Assembly (NCBI GenBank): GCA_964446655.1
Contig: CAYUPL010000016.1
Location: 1 to 64,000, forward strand
Length of the DNA: 64,000 bases
Direction: 5' to 3'
Source: Desulfopila_A sp964446655
Lineage (GTDB): Bacteria > Desulfobacterota > Desulfobulbia > Desulfobulbales > Desulfocapsaceae
Position 1 is the stretch's first letter; each line of letters begins with the position of its first letter. A model generated the notes under the pieces. It saw nothing but the letters and a program-made list of their open reading frames with translations. It was not told the DNA's origin and searched no databases. Shown piece after piece: positions 54,136 to 63,391 of this stretch. The position numbers and the translations under genes are program-made.

Positions 54136-54657
54136 TCAGGAGATCGTTTCGGTTTTATGGCTGTCTTCCAGTTCTTTGTAGAGAGCGAGTATTCCGGAGC
54201 GCGTCACCTTTTTGATGCCTAAAGGGCGGAGAAGTTCGATCAAGGAGTTAACCTTGTCTTCTGTTCCGGTGACTTCAACGATATAGGAATCGACACCGGC
54301 GTTGACGATTTTTGCATTGAAGATATGCACCAGTTGGAGCAGCTCTGTTCTGTTTTCTGCTGTAATACCAACGCTGACAAGAGCCATTTCTCTTTTGACT
54401 GATTTCTCATCAAGGGTCATATCACGGAGTTTGATGACATCTATGAGGCGGTTCAGTTGTGCCTGAATTTCCACAAACTGAGAAGGTGTGGACTTTGTCT
54501 TTATGGTGATTCTGGAGATGGCAGGGTCGTGAGTAGGCGCCCCGCAGATACTCTCCATGTTATAGCCTCTGCCCGAGAACAATCCGGTCACTCTGGAAGT
54601 AACACTGGGTTTGTTTTCTACTAACATTGTAATGATGTAGGATTGTTCCGCTTCCAT
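54136..54657 (-). CDS. ilvH: Acetolactate synthase small (regulatory) subunit
   Basis: Regulatory subunit of acetolactate synthase, 173 residues. The N-terminal ACT domain has ITMLVENKPSVTSRVTGLFSGRGYNMESI, followed by RLIDVIKLRDMT and the C-terminal half ELLQLVHIFNAKIVNAG. It would bind branched-chain amino acids and feed back on the catalytic subunit, which is not in this window. The start at 54657 follows AGAGGTGAAC and is preferred over a frame 28 residues longer. It lies inside the 3' part of the antiporter reading frame, overlapping by 98 bases. Confidence 0.93.
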   Translation of the reverse strand: MEAEQSYIITMLVENKPSVTSRVTGLFSGRGYNMESICGAPTHDPAISRITIKTKSTPSQFVEIQAQLNRLIDVIKLRDMTLDEKSVKREMALVSVGITAENRTELLQLVHIFNAKIVNAGVDSYIVEVTGTEDKVNSLIELLRPLGIKKVTRSGILALYKELEDSHKTETIS

Positions 54658-56704
54658 ACTGTTCACCTCTGTTGCGGTTGTCGGATATTTGATTTTTTGT
54701 GTTGTATGCGTCACAAGCTGTTCTGTCAAACTTCGTTGCAACTGTCTCTGTCTGTATACCTGAAAAGAAGATGAAATACGAGCAAAAGTGCTTTATTACT
54801 GCTGCGTTCAACCTTGATAAGTAGAGAATGTCTGACTCAGTTGAGGCCTTACGAAGCGGCGCTGCTTTGTGTTCCAATTGCTCAGCATAGTCTCGAGAAA
54901 GGGTGACTTTGTTTTCCGGTTGACCGGAAATCGCTTGATCTGAGGCAAAGCCGAGATAAAGAATCTGCCATCCCTTACCGGCTGGTGGCGGATTTTCCGT
55001 GTTGAAGCAGTAAGTGTGCTTTTTCGGGTCGATGGCAAAGAGAAGAACGGCCTTATTGGTCTGACTCTCAAGGAAGGCTTGTGGATCAAACTTTTCCTGC
55101 AGTTCAAAACGATGCACTGCGGCCCCGTTTTCAATCATGCGGCTCAGCAGGGTGTAGCCGGCCTCTTTGCCAAACAGTGTCTTGCCGCAAAATTGCTGGG
55201 TGGTACGATGTGGGAAAAGAGAATAGATATTGTTTTTGCCAAATTCTTCGCGGTAGTGAAAGGTGGCGGCGACGTTCTCGCTTTCGTGGGCGGACAAGGC
55301 AAGAAGTGTTCCCAGGCCGAGAAGCTCCACGTTATAACCGGTTTTTTTAGTGATGGGTCTGCCGAGGCAGTTGGGAATGCCGTCTTTACTTGCTTTGGTC
55401 AGACGAGTCGCTGAATTGTCGGTTATCAGAACCTTTACATTAGCATCGAGCAGGGCTTTGGCGATGATTCGTGATATATGGTTGCTGCCGAAGATAAGGA
55501 AGCCGTTTGGTTCCGGCAGGGTAACCTTGAGCAGCTTGGCGATTGGGCCGGCGGTCAGGCTTTGCAGCAGAACCGTAAAGATGATTACCATAAAGGTAAG
55601 CGGCACCAGAAGTGCGGCGTCGTCATGGCCGTAATTCTCCAGTTTCAGCGCGAATAACGACGAAATCGCTGCGGCAACGATTCCCCGCGGGGCGATCCAG
55701 GCGAGAAAATGTCTTTCGGCCTGACTGAGAGTTGACCCCATGGCGGAAGCCGCGATACTGAGGGGTCTGGCGAGAAACTGCAGGATAAGGCAAATAAACA
55801 GAGCCTTCCAGCCGAGCTGTTCCAGTGTCGAAAAATCCAGCCTTGCCGCCAGAATTATAAAGAGTAGAGAGATCAAGAGGATGCTGAGTGTTTCCTTGAA
55901 AGCAAGTATATGCTCAAGATCGACATTCTTCATATTGGCCAGCCACACCCCGAACACCGTCACGGTGACCAGACCCGATTCCGGCTGAAAATAATTAGCC
56001 AGGGCAAATGAGGCGAACACCATCGCCAAGGCGGAAAGGGTGTGGAGAAACTCCGGTATGAAATGGTAACGAAGACAAAGTCCGAAGAAATAGCCTGCGG
56101 CGCAACCAATTAGAGATCCGAGAACCACCAACTGGCCAAAAGTTATAAACGTAGGTCCCATGGCTTCCTGTCCGCCGCCGGAGACGATAAACTCAAAGAC
56201 AAGCACCGCCAGAGCTGCTCCTATGGGATCTATCACAATGCTTTCCCATCTGAGGATGTTGGAAACCGAAGAGACAGGACGCACGGCCCTGAGAATCGGA
56301 GCAACGACCGTAGGACCGGTAACCACCATTATGGCGCCGAAAAGAGTAGCGACCTCCCAGGAAATGTCGAGAATGAACCTGGTTGCCAGTGTGGTAATTA
56401 TCCAGGTCACCGCTGCGCCAATGGAGAGCATATTGCGCACTACAACATGCAACCCTCGAATATCCTTTATTTTAAGGGTAAGACTGCCCTCGAATAGAAT
56501 AATCGCCACCGAAAGTGAGACGAAGGGAAAAAGAAGATCTCCCAGGAGGGCTTCAGGTTGAACCAGGCCGAGTATGGGGCCCGCGGTTATCCCGGTGAGC
56601 AGGAGAAAGAGGATTGCCGGGAGCCTTACCCGCCATGCCAGCCACTGACAGAGAGCACAGAGGCATAGAATTCCGGCAATGAGTGAGACGGTTGCAGTTG
56701 TCAA
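54560..56704 (-). CDS. CPA1-type cation/proton antiporter with C-terminal TrkA-N-like domain
   Basis: A 714-residue membrane protein. Residues 1-400 hold about twelve helices typical of NhaP/CPA1 antiporters: LFEGSLTLKIKDIRGL, MVVTGPTVVAPILR, ESIVIDPIGAALAV and APRGIVAAAISSLFA. From about 410 a Rossmann-like TrkA-N domain follows (NGFLIFGSNHISRIIAKALLDANVKVLITDN), as in potassium/proton antiporters regulated by nucleotides. It starts with TTG. The last 60 or so residues are unlike the rest, run 98 bases into ilvH, and may reflect a lost stop codon. Confidence 0.88.
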   Translation of the reverse strand: MTTATVSLIAGILCLCALCQWLAWRVRLPAILFLLLTGITAGPILGLVQPEALLGDLLFPFVSLSVAIILFEGSLTLKIKDIRGLHVVVRNMLSIGAAVTWIITTLATRFILDISWEVATLFGAIMVVTGPTVVAPILRAVRPVSSVSNILRWESIVIDPIGAALAVLVFEFIVSGGGQEAMGPTFITFGQLVVLGSLIGCAAGYFFGLCLRYHFIPEFLHTLSALAMVFASFALANYFQPESGLVTVTVFGVWLANMKNVDLEHILAFKETLSILLISLLFIILAARLDFSTLEQLGWKALFICLILQFLARPLSIAASAMGSTLSQAERHFLAWIAPRGIVAAAISSLFALKLENYGHDDAALLVPLTFMVIIFTVLLQSLTAGPIAKLLKVTLPEPNGFLIFGSNHISRIIAKALLDANVKVLITDNSATRLTKASKDGIPNCLGRPITKKTGYNVELLGLGTLLALSAHESENVAATFHYREEFGKNNIYSLFPHRTTQQFCGKTLFGKEAGYTLLSRMIENGAAVHRFELQEKFDPQAFLESQTNKAVLLFAIDPKKHTYCFNTENPPPAGKGWQILYLGFASDQAISGQPENKVTLSRDYAEQLEHKAAPLRKASTESDILYLSRLNAAVIKHFCSYFIFFSGIQTETVATKFDRTACDAYNTKNQISDNRNRGEQYGSGTILHHYNVSRKQTQCYFQSDRIVLGQRL

Positions 56705-56795
56705 GGCCGATCCGGATGTTGTCCGCCTACAAAATGAGTCTGCTGGTGGATGGATGAGCGACAGGGATCAGATACGAATGGGTGTCTTGCCATGA

Positions 56796-57128
56796 TTACT
56801 TTACTCTATGCAAACTGTGGGTATTTTTAATTTTTTTCCAAAGTTCCTTTACAATGACCATGGCGGGGTCTTCATGTTTGTCATACTCCCTGCCAAGCAT
56901 TGCCGCACAGGAGTCAAGAAGCTCATGGTTACCGCTATAGAGGCCGAATTCTTTGCGAATCGTCTTGGCAAGGGCCAGATATACAGAAGATTCCAGTTCG
57001 GTTTCGGACATCGAGGCAAGAATTACCTTGTCTCTGAAGAGCAGATCCCGGAACAGTATCTCGACTACTTCCGATATGGTGCTGGGAGGGTTAAGGGTAT
57101 GTGTGTCGTGTAAGGGTTGAAACATCAT
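56796..57128 (-). CDS. Small hypothetical protein
   Basis: A 110-residue, mainly helical, soluble protein of unknown role (FRDKVILASMSETELESSVYLALAKTIRKEFGLYSGN, in shortened form, gives its flavour). No known family is recognised and no ribosome site is clear. A perfect inverted repeat lies nine bases before its start codon. It is plausible as a gene from its length and composition, but not certain. Confidence 0.5.
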   Translation of the reverse strand: MMFQPLHDTHTLNPPSTISEVVEILFRDLLFRDKVILASMSETELESSVYLALAKTIRKEFGLYSGNHELLDSCAAMLGREYDKHEDPAMVIVKELWKKIKNTHSLHRVK

Positions 57129-57483
57129 GGTAATTCTAGTCTTTAGACTAACCGGGTAAAGGTTTTTGCTGTAATTAAATGTATCAGTCGGTTTTTTTAC
57201 GGTTGTTTCCTGTAGGTCGCTGTTCGGATCCGGCCGGATGATTGTTTACGGCAAAGATCTTACAAATCAGCGGATGTTTCTCTATAGAAATATAATACAT
57301 CTGGAAACGGTGTCATCAGTTGTCTGATGGTTGGTGTCGACATTACAGTGGTTGCAGTAGTGACCTGAACAAGAGCCGGAACTTTACCACTGCAGAAAAA
57401 AAATGGTACTTGCTTCTCATGGCAAAAGGAGGTAATGACGGGGGAGAATTTCCATGAATTGATATCAAAGAGCCACGCAGCAT
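57129..57483. other. Intergenic region before the acyltransferase gene
   Basis: 355 bases without a gene. It holds inverted repeats at 57137-57150 and 57314-57329 (CATCAG-TTGT-CTGATG). Nothing else was recognised. Confidence 0.45.
57137..57150. promoter_or_regulatory. Perfect inverted repeat upstream of a hypothetical gene
   Basis: TAGTCT-TT-AGACTA, a six-two-six repeat nine bases before the start codon of the small hypothetical gene. Its position would suit a repressor site. No regulator can be named. Confidence 0.4.
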
Positions 57484-58404
57484 ATGAAAAAAATTCGTTA
57501 CTTAGTAGAGTATCTGCTTCTTGTTTTTTTTGGCAATATTGTCCGGTTGCTGCCGCGCAGGATTATGCTTTTTATCGGCGCCGGGGCTGGGGATTTCATC
57601 TACTACTGTGTTCCCTTGCGAAAAAAGATAACCTTAGAGCAAATCAGCAGAGCCTTTCCGGAAAAGAGTAGGAAAGAGGTTTCCCGTATTGCCAGAGAAG
57701 CTTATGCCAACCTGGCTATAAACAGCCTCGAACATTTGTGTCTTCCTTTTTTAACACAGGATGATCTCCTGAGTATTGTCGATTTAAATAACGAAGAAAT
57801 CTTTCAAAATGCTTTGAGGAAAAAAAAAGGAGTTATTTTGGTCGGCGGCCATTTCGGTAATTGGGAATATCCGGGAGCGGCGGCCAGTGCCAAAGGATAC
57901 CCCATAACCTATGTTGTAGCCGATATCGGTAATCCCTATATTGACAGGATGGTCAATCGGCACAGAACACAAGCCGGGATCACTGTATTGAATAAACGAA
58001 TGTCTATCAGAACGATGTTAAAGGCATTGCGGGATAATAATGCCATGGCGATGCTGATGGATCAGGATGCCGGCCGCAACGGGGTATTTGTCGATTTTTT
58101 CGATATTCCCTGTTCAACCCCTCGGGGGCCGGCTCTGTTTGCCTTGAAGACCGGTGCGGCACTCCTGTTTATTTCTTCAATCCGTCGACAAGATGGAACT
58201 CTTCAGGTTGATTTTGAAGAGATTGACGTTGATTGCAGTGCTGGTGCTACCGTTAAAAACATCCATGACCTGACGCAACGCTGTACGGCGAAGCTCGAGG
58301 CGCATGTACGGAAGCATCCGGGGCACTGGTTCTGGATGCACCGCCGCTGGAAAACGCAACCTGGAGATTCTTCTGGGAAAAAAGAGTGCGAAGCGATAGT
58401 TTGA
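57484..58404 (+). CDS. LpxL/HtrB family lysophospholipid acyltransferase
   Basis: Inner-membrane acyltransferase of 306 residues in the lipid A late-acylation family. Seen: an N-terminal hydrophobic anchor, the catalytic HxxxxE in GGHFGNWE near residue 121, MDQDAGRNGVFVDFF, TPRGPALFALKTGAALL and the C-terminal PGHWFWMHRRWKT. All match HtrB-type enzymes. It would add a secondary fatty acid to lipid A or a related lipid. No other lipid A gene adjoins. Confidence 0.93.
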   Translation: MKKIRYLVEYLLLVFFGNIVRLLPRRIMLFIGAGAGDFIYYCVPLRKKITLEQISRAFPEKSRKEVSRIAREAYANLAINSLEHLCLPFLTQDDLLSIVDLNNEEIFQNALRKKKGVILVGGHFGNWEYPGAAASAKGYPITYVVADIGNPYIDRMVNRHRTQAGITVLNKRMSIRTMLKALRDNNAMAMLMDQDAGRNGVFVDFFDIPCSTPRGPALFALKTGAALLFISSIRRQDGTLQVDFEEIDVDCSAGATVKNIHDLTQRCTAKLEAHVRKHPGHWFWMHRRWKTQPGDSSGKKECEAIV

Positions 58405-58436
58405 AAGAGATTTCGTCGCAGAGGTTGAAAGAACAG

Positions 58437-58835
58437 TTATTGGTTGTTGAGAATATCCATAATACGAACTCGGTAGTCAACTATATCGCTTCGCAATGAG
58501 GAGAGGTTTGCGATTTTCTCATCGACCTTGGATATGTGTATGTCGAGGATTTTGATAAGTTTTGGGGTGATGGTGTGAAAGTTCTGTTGGTTGATGTCGT
58601 AGTTTTCCGCCAGTTCCTGCATTTCCCGTAACGATATGCCTAGTTCTTTGAGCTTGAGGATAAATTTAAGCCGGAGGATATCGTCCTGGTTATAGGTTCG
58701 CGTACCACCACCGAGCCGGTCGGTCTGACCCATAAGTCCTATTTCTTCGTAATACCGTATCGTCCTGGTGGTAATGCCGAGTTGCTTTGCCAGTTTGCCG
58801 ATCTGGACGGTCTTGTCCTGTTTATTATTCTTCAT
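58437..58835 (-). CDS. MerR-family transcriptional regulator
   Basis: A 132-residue regulator. The winged helix-turn-helix is clear: IGKLAKQLGITTRTIRYYEEIGLM, then R-x-YNQDDILRLKFILKLKELGISL, followed by a coiled dimerisation helix. The C-terminal effector part is short and lacks the cysteines of metal sensors, so an organic ligand or no ligand is likely. The start at 58835 follows GGTAGAG. It is divergent from the ETF operon, and the ACGTAAA element occurs in both promoters, so it is the best candidate regulator of fatty-acid oxidation here. Confidence 0.9.
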   Translation of the reverse strand: MKNNKQDKTVQIGKLAKQLGITTRTIRYYEEIGLMGQTDRLGGGTRTYNQDDILRLKFILKLKELGISLREMQELAENYDINQQNFHTITPKLIKILDIHISKVDEKIANLSSLRSDIVDYRVRIMDILNNQ

Positions 58836-58910
58836 TTTCTCTACCAAGTTATGGCGTTTGTGATATAAGTAGTGTTGCTGAAATGGAAAAAGAACGCAGG
58901 GCGCTCTCTG

Positions 58911-58940
58911 TATTTAACCTTTACGTAACCATAAAAGCAA
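58911..58940 (-). promoter_or_regulatory. merR promoter with ACGTAAA element
   Basis: Read on the minus strand: TTGCTT (58935-58940), an 18-base spacer containing ACGTAAA, then TAAATA (58911-58916). The element is shifted relative to the other promoters, so the mode of control may differ, for example autorepression. Confidence 0.5.
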
Positions 58941-59040
58941 GATAGCACTACTCTTCGCCGGCTGTCAACTTAAAATATGAATAACTAGAGTGGCGCTCAA
59001 AAAGAGAGCCTGGCAGGTGCAAATTTTCACACCTTGCTTC

Positions 59041-59069
59041 TTGACCTTTACGTAAAGAAACTGTATAAA
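59041..59069 (+). promoter_or_regulatory. Promoter with palindromic CTTTACGTAAAG operator before the ETF operon
   Basis: TTGACC at 59041-59046 and TATAAA at 59064-59069 are 17 bases apart; the 12-base palindrome CTTTACGTAAAG covers 59046-59057. This is the best formed of the three matching sites (also 27790 and 63909). It lies about 170 bases before the coding start. Confidence 0.7.
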
Positions 59070-59241
59070 TGGACAGAGTACTATAAAAGGAACCAGCGAG
59101 ATCCAGCGCCTGGTAATTGGAAGTGGGCTGATTTGCTGAGCAGACACAAACAAGCAGCAGGGAAAAAGCTTCACCCAAAGGATGTCCTGCCGGTCTGGTG
59201 AAAATGGGCAGTAATTACGTTCTCAACCAACGAGATAATCA

Positions 59242-61245
59242 ATGGAGCAAGAGATGGAGTTTACGCGGGAGATTTATTGGAATGTAGGACATGGATTTTT
59301 GACACTTGGGCCGATGTATCTCCTGGCCCTGATGGCGATCGGAGTTCTGGTTTACGGTTTTCTCCAACGTGTCAAGGTCTATAAACAGGGGCAGCCCTTG
59401 CAGCGCCATGACCAGCCTGTCGACCGTGTGATCGATGCGGTTAAAACGGCCTTGCTGCAAAACAAAGTAACCAGAGTAAAAATTCCCGGTATTTTTCACG
59501 GCTTTTTTTTCTGGGGATTTTTCCTGCTGTTTATCGGTACTACGCTCATAGTCATTCAGGCTGACTTTACTGATTTATTTTTCGATGTCATATTTCTCAA
59601 GGGAACCTTTTATAAGCTTTTTTCCATAACTCTTGATATTGCGGGCCTGGTCGCTATCGTAATGCTGGGTGCCCTTCTGGTGCGGCGCTATTTCCTCCGG
59701 CCTGAAGGACTGGAGAGCGGCAGAGACGATGCCCTGATGCATGGTCTTCTTTTTATCATTCTTATTACCGGCTTCATTATTGAAGGGTCGCGCATGGCGG
59801 TTACCGAGCTTGGCACGCCACTGGCGCCATGGTCACCAGTTGGACTTGTGGTGGCAAATCTTCTTGCTCCCATTGGTGAAAACGGTCTCCTCCTGCTTCA
59901 TCGTCTCACCTGGTGGTTCCACCTCCTCCTGGTTATGGGATTTATCGTTTCCATCCCTTTTACCAAATTTCGTCATATTTTCACTACCAGCATAAACAGA
60001 TTCTTCGCCGACAGAGGTCCAACGGGTAAACTTATCACTCTCAACCTCGAAGATGAAGAGACAGAGAGCTTTGGTGTGGTCAACGTAACTGACTATACCT
60101 GGAAGGATATTTTTGATGCCGATGCCTGCACTCTCTGCATGCGTTGTCAGGACCGGTGTCCGGCATACACCACGGAGAAACCTCTTTCTCCCATGAAAAT
60201 TGTGAATCAGATTGGCGAGCTTGCTTTCAGTACTGCCGAGGACAAAGGCGTGGTGGATGTTTTCGGCAAAGATGCACTATGGGCCTGTACGACCTGCATG
60301 GCCTGCCAGGATATCTGTCCTGCTTCCATTGAGCATGTTCGCAAGATCATCGATGTGCGTCGCAGTATGGTACTGATGGAAGGAGAGTTTCCCGGTGAGG
60401 AAGTCATGACCGCCATGGAGCATACCGAGGTTAACGGCAATCCTCTTGGGCTTGGCTATGCCGCGCGCGGCGATTGGGCCGAAGGTGTTGATGTGGCTCT
60501 GATGGCTGAGGACAGCAAGGTTGATATCCTCTATTTTGTCGGCTGTTATGCCTCTTTTGATAAGCGTAATATCAAGGTGGCAAAAAGCTTTATCGGTCTG
60601 TGCAACAAGGCGGGAGTCAAGGTCGGTATACTCGGTAAGGAAGAAAAGTGTTGTGGAGAGCCGATGCGAAAAATGGGCAACGAGTATCTCTATCAGACCA
60701 TGGCTATGGAAAATATTGAGACGTTGCAGGGCTATGAAGTAAAGAAGATCGTTACAACCTGTCCACATTGTTTCAATACCCTTGCCAAGGATTATCGGGA
60801 TCTCGGCTTTGAGGTCGAGGTAGTGTCCCATACCGTTTATCTCGAACAGCTTGTCAAAGAGGGGCGTCTGGTGCTTAATGGGGCCGATCTGTCCTGCACC
60901 TATCATGATTCCTGCTATCTTGGCAGGCATAATAATATTTATGACCCACCCCGGAATCTCATCAGTGCCGCCGGCGGCAGGCTTGTGGAGATGGAAAAAA
61001 ACCGTGACCGGGCTTTTTGCTGCAGCGCCGGTGGAGGAAGGATTCTGGCGGAAGAGAACATCGGTCAGAGAATCAATGTAAAGCGCGTGCAGATGGCCGC
61101 TGAAACCGGCGCGGAACAACTTCTCTCCAATTGCCCCTTCTGTCTCACCATGTTTGAAGACGGTGTCAAGGGAGCCGACCTGGAGGGACGTCTTGTTCCT
61201 CGGGATATTGCTGAAATTCTGATTGAAAGGGTTTCAAAAGAGTGA
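59242..61245 (+). CDS. Membrane Fe-S oxidoreductase (ETF:menaquinone oxidoreductase-like, EMO type)
   Basis: A 667-residue protein. Residues 1-260 hold about six hydrophobic helices with histidines in a cytochrome b-like (NarI-type) arrangement. Two 4Fe-4S motifs follow, CTLCMRCQDRCP near 297 and CTTCMACQDICP near 352. Two CCG domains of the heterodisulfide-reductase type come last: YFVGCYASF with KCCGEPMRK, and TYHDSCYLG with FCCSAGGG. Proteins of this build beside etfBA act in fatty-acid-oxidising anaerobes as ETF:(methyl)menaquinone oxidoreductases. An ATG four codons further on with GGAG at six bases is an equally good start. Confidence 0.88.
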   Translation: MEQEMEFTREIYWNVGHGFLTLGPMYLLALMAIGVLVYGFLQRVKVYKQGQPLQRHDQPVDRVIDAVKTALLQNKVTRVKIPGIFHGFFFWGFFLLFIGTTLIVIQADFTDLFFDVIFLKGTFYKLFSITLDIAGLVAIVMLGALLVRRYFLRPEGLESGRDDALMHGLLFIILITGFIIEGSRMAVTELGTPLAPWSPVGLVVANLLAPIGENGLLLLHRLTWWFHLLLVMGFIVSIPFTKFRHIFTTSINRFFADRGPTGKLITLNLEDEETESFGVVNVTDYTWKDIFDADACTLCMRCQDRCPAYTTEKPLSPMKIVNQIGELAFSTAEDKGVVDVFGKDALWACTTCMACQDICPASIEHVRKIIDVRRSMVLMEGEFPGEEVMTAMEHTEVNGNPLGLGYAARGDWAEGVDVALMAEDSKVDILYFVGCYASFDKRNIKVAKSFIGLCNKAGVKVGILGKEEKCCGEPMRKMGNEYLYQTMAMENIETLQGYEVKKIVTTCPHCFNTLAKDYRDLGFEVEVVSHTVYLEQLVKEGRLVLNGADLSCTYHDSCYLGRHNNIYDPPRNLISAAGGRLVEMEKNRDRAFCCSAGGGRILAEENIGQRINVKRVQMAAETGAEQLLSNCPFCLTMFEDGVKGADLEGRLVPRDIAEILIERVSKE

Positions 61246-61333
61246 TGGATGGGCGGTTGTGCCAGGTATGATGGGCCGCCGGAACAGTTGATACAATCAT
61301 AATACCTCGTGAAACAATAGAGTGGAGGAGAGT

Positions 61334-62107
61334 ATGAAAATTTTAGTGTGCATCAAACAGGTGCCGGACATGGAGTCCAGATTCAAAATTAATGGCGAGG
61401 CGAACTGGTATGACAGTGGAGATCTTGTCTGGCGGATGAATGAGTACGATGAATACGCGGTTGAGCAGGCCGTTCAATTGAAAGAGCAGGTGGGTGATGC
61501 CGATCTTACGGTCCTTTGCATCGGCCCGTCCAGGGTCAAGGAGACCATGAAAAAGGCTCTTGCCATGGGGTGTGACCGAGGCGTTAATATAGAAGATGAT
61601 GCTTCCTATACAAAAGATACCATGACAATCGCGGCCCTTATCGCTGAATTTGCCCGGGATAAAGGTTTTGATGTAATCTTTACCGGTATGCAGTCGCAGG
61701 ATCGGGCCAGCGCGCAGGTCGGGGTGCTGCTTGCTGAAATGCTCGATATGCCATGTATCACCACAATTGTAGATTTTACCTATGACGATGGCGAAATCCG
61801 GGTCAAACGCGAGCTTGAGGGTGGTATAAAGGCGAAAGTGAAAACCACAATTCCGGCTCTTCTCACCTGTCAACTTGGTCTCAATACTCCGCGTTATCCG
61901 ACTTTGCCCAATATTATGAAGGCGAAGAAGAAGGAGCTACTCTCCATCCCCGTGGTTGATCTCCTCAAAGAGGAGGGCCTGCAGGAGACGGCATCGGTGT
62001 ATTTTCCAGAGAAGAAGGGTGGCGGTCTGGTGCTCGAGGGCGACGTTGCCGATCTTGCCGATCAACTGATAAAGATTCTCAAAGATAAAACCGGCGTGCT
62101 GGCCTAA
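61334..62107 (+). CDS. etfB: Electron transfer flavoprotein beta subunit
   Basis: Beta subunit of ETF, 257 residues, accepting electrons from acyl-CoA dehydrogenases with the alpha subunit. Seen: MKILVCIKQVPDMES, MNEYDEYAVEQAVQLKE, DVIFTGMQSQDRASAQVGVLLAEML, and the region ITTIVDFTYDDGEIRVKRELEGG. The start at 61334 follows GGAGGAGAGT; a GTG four codons earlier is less likely. etfA follows ten bases later. Together with the Fe-S oxidoreductase it forms an electron exit route for beta-oxidation. Confidence 0.96.
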   Translation: MKILVCIKQVPDMESRFKINGEANWYDSGDLVWRMNEYDEYAVEQAVQLKEQVGDADLTVLCIGPSRVKETMKKALAMGCDRGVNIEDDASYTKDTMTIAALIAEFARDKGFDVIFTGMQSQDRASAQVGVLLAEMLDMPCITTIVDFTYDDGEIRVKRELEGGIKAKVKTTIPALLTCQLGLNTPRYPTLPNIMKAKKKELLSIPVVDLLKEEGLQETASVYFPEKKGGGLVLEGDVADLADQLIKILKDKTGVLA

Positions 62108-62117
62108 GGAGGATGCT

Positions 62118-63035
62118 ATGAAGACTTTGCTTGTTGGAGAATATAGAGACGGGAAGCTGCTGAGCAGCAATTATGAACTTGTCGCCTTTGCGGAAAAGGC
62201 CGGGGCGGAACCGGTTATGTTCCTGGTCGGCAGTGAATCCGCTTTACCTGCTTTTCCAGGCAAGTTGTATCTGGCCGATGTTGCAGAATATGGCGAATAC
62301 AATCCTTCGGTCCACCGGGATCTGATCCTGCAGGTGGTGGAAAAAGAGCAGCCCGACATGGTGGTGCTGAGCCACTCCTCTTATGGCTGGGATCTTGCAC
62401 CCAGACTGGCTTATGCCATGAAAGCCGCCCAGGTGTCCGAGGTGGTCGACCTGGTCGATTCCATGCCTGTGGTTCCGGTATGTAATGCAAAATTGCGGCG
62501 CAATGTCAAAGTGACCTCCCCAAAAGCGGTGTATACCCTTCAGGCCGGCGCCTTTTCTCCGTTGCAAGAGCCTGCGGGATCTCCTTCTCTTGAAAAAATA
62601 CAGACCGATTCCCAGGGAAAGGTCATATTTGAAGGTTACGAAGCCGCCGAAAAAGGCGGAGTTGATCTGACCAAATCCGAAATTATCGTCAGTGCCGGAC
62701 GTGGAATCGGCAAACCTGAAAACGTGGAAATGATAGCCGCACTGGCCCAGGCTCTTCAAGGAGAATATGGCGCCAGCCGACCGGTAGTGGACGCTGAATG
62801 GGTTGAGCATAATCGTCAGGTCGGCACTACCGGGCAGACGGTATCGCCGAAATTGTATGTAGCCTGCGGTATTTCCGGTGCGATTCAGCATCTTGCCGGT
62901 ATGAAAAAATCGGAGTTTGTGGTTGCGGTTAACACCGATAAAGATGCTCCCATCGGTGAAGTGGCCGATGTCCTGGTGGTGGCTGACCTCAAACAGTTCA
63001 TACCGGCGTTGACGGAGAGAATTAAAGCTCTCTAG
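62118..63035 (+). CDS. etfA: Electron transfer flavoprotein alpha subunit
   Basis: Alpha subunit of ETF, 305 residues. The N-terminal part is less conserved; the C-terminal FAD domain is clear: VSAGRGIGKPENVEMI, then the stretch with RPVVDAEWVEHNRQVGTTGQTVSPKLY, in the family order, followed by ISGAIQHLAGM and VAVNTDKDAPI. It is placed ten bases after etfB with AGGAGG upstream and followed by an SCP2 protein. Confidence 0.96.
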   Translation: MKTLLVGEYRDGKLLSSNYELVAFAEKAGAEPVMFLVGSESALPAFPGKLYLADVAEYGEYNPSVHRDLILQVVEKEQPDMVVLSHSSYGWDLAPRLAYAMKAAQVSEVVDLVDSMPVVPVCNAKLRRNVKVTSPKAVYTLQAGAFSPLQEPAGSPSLEKIQTDSQGKVIFEGYEAAEKGGVDLTKSEIIVSAGRGIGKPENVEMIAALAQALQGEYGASRPVVDAEWVEHNRQVGTTGQTVSPKLYVACGISGAIQHLAGMKKSEFVVAVNTDKDAPIGEVADVLVVADLKQFIPALTERIKAL

Positions 63036-63054
63036 TTTATACAAGGAGTGTTTC

Positions 63055-63366
63055 ATGATAGAGAAGATTTTTTCCCAGCTGCCTGACCTTTTCCAGGCGG
63101 GCGGGACGGCCTCGGCCAAGACCTTTTACTTCTCTTTAGGGGACGTGAAGAAAACGGTGCGCCTGACGCCGGAAGGCTGCACCGTGGAGGATGGTAAAAC
63201 TGTGGATCAGGCTGACTGTGTCTGCAAGACAACACCTGAATTTTTTGAAAAAATCTGGCAAGAAGGGTATCGACCAGGCTTGAAGGATTTTATGTCCGGC
63301 ACAATTAAGTCCAATAATCCAAACGATTTAAAGGTCTTTCTTGCGGCCTTTGGCAAAGAATCCTGA
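63055..63366 (+). CDS. SCP2 sterol-binding domain protein
   Basis: A 103-residue protein of the SCP2 fold, a lipid or acyl-CoA-binding module. The pattern of a C-terminal SCP2 segment is visible: VRLTPEGCTVEDGKTVDQADCVCKTTPEFFEKIWQEG, then FMSGTIKSNNPNDLKVFLAAFG, in that order. In an ETF operon a role in handling acyl-CoA or lipids is sensible. It begins 19 bases after etfA. Confidence 0.85.
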   Translation: MIEKIFSQLPDLFQAGGTASAKTFYFSLGDVKKTVRLTPEGCTVEDGKTVDQADCVCKTTPEFFEKIWQEGYRPGLKDFMSGTIKSNNPNDLKVFLAAFGKES

Positions 63367-63391
63367 AACATCTGCAAAGCGGAAATGTGTT

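Larger units (their letters stand above)
58836..59241. other. Divergent regulatory region between merR and the Fe-S oxidoreductase gene
   Basis: About 400 bases with two ACGTAAA-type sites, one in each promoter (58911-58940 and 59041-59069). No gene was recognised in it. Confidence 0.6.

Noticed and set aside
59046..59057. CTTTACGTAAAG as a terminator stem
   Set aside because: No loop or T run; its place between -35 and -10 boxes points to an operator.
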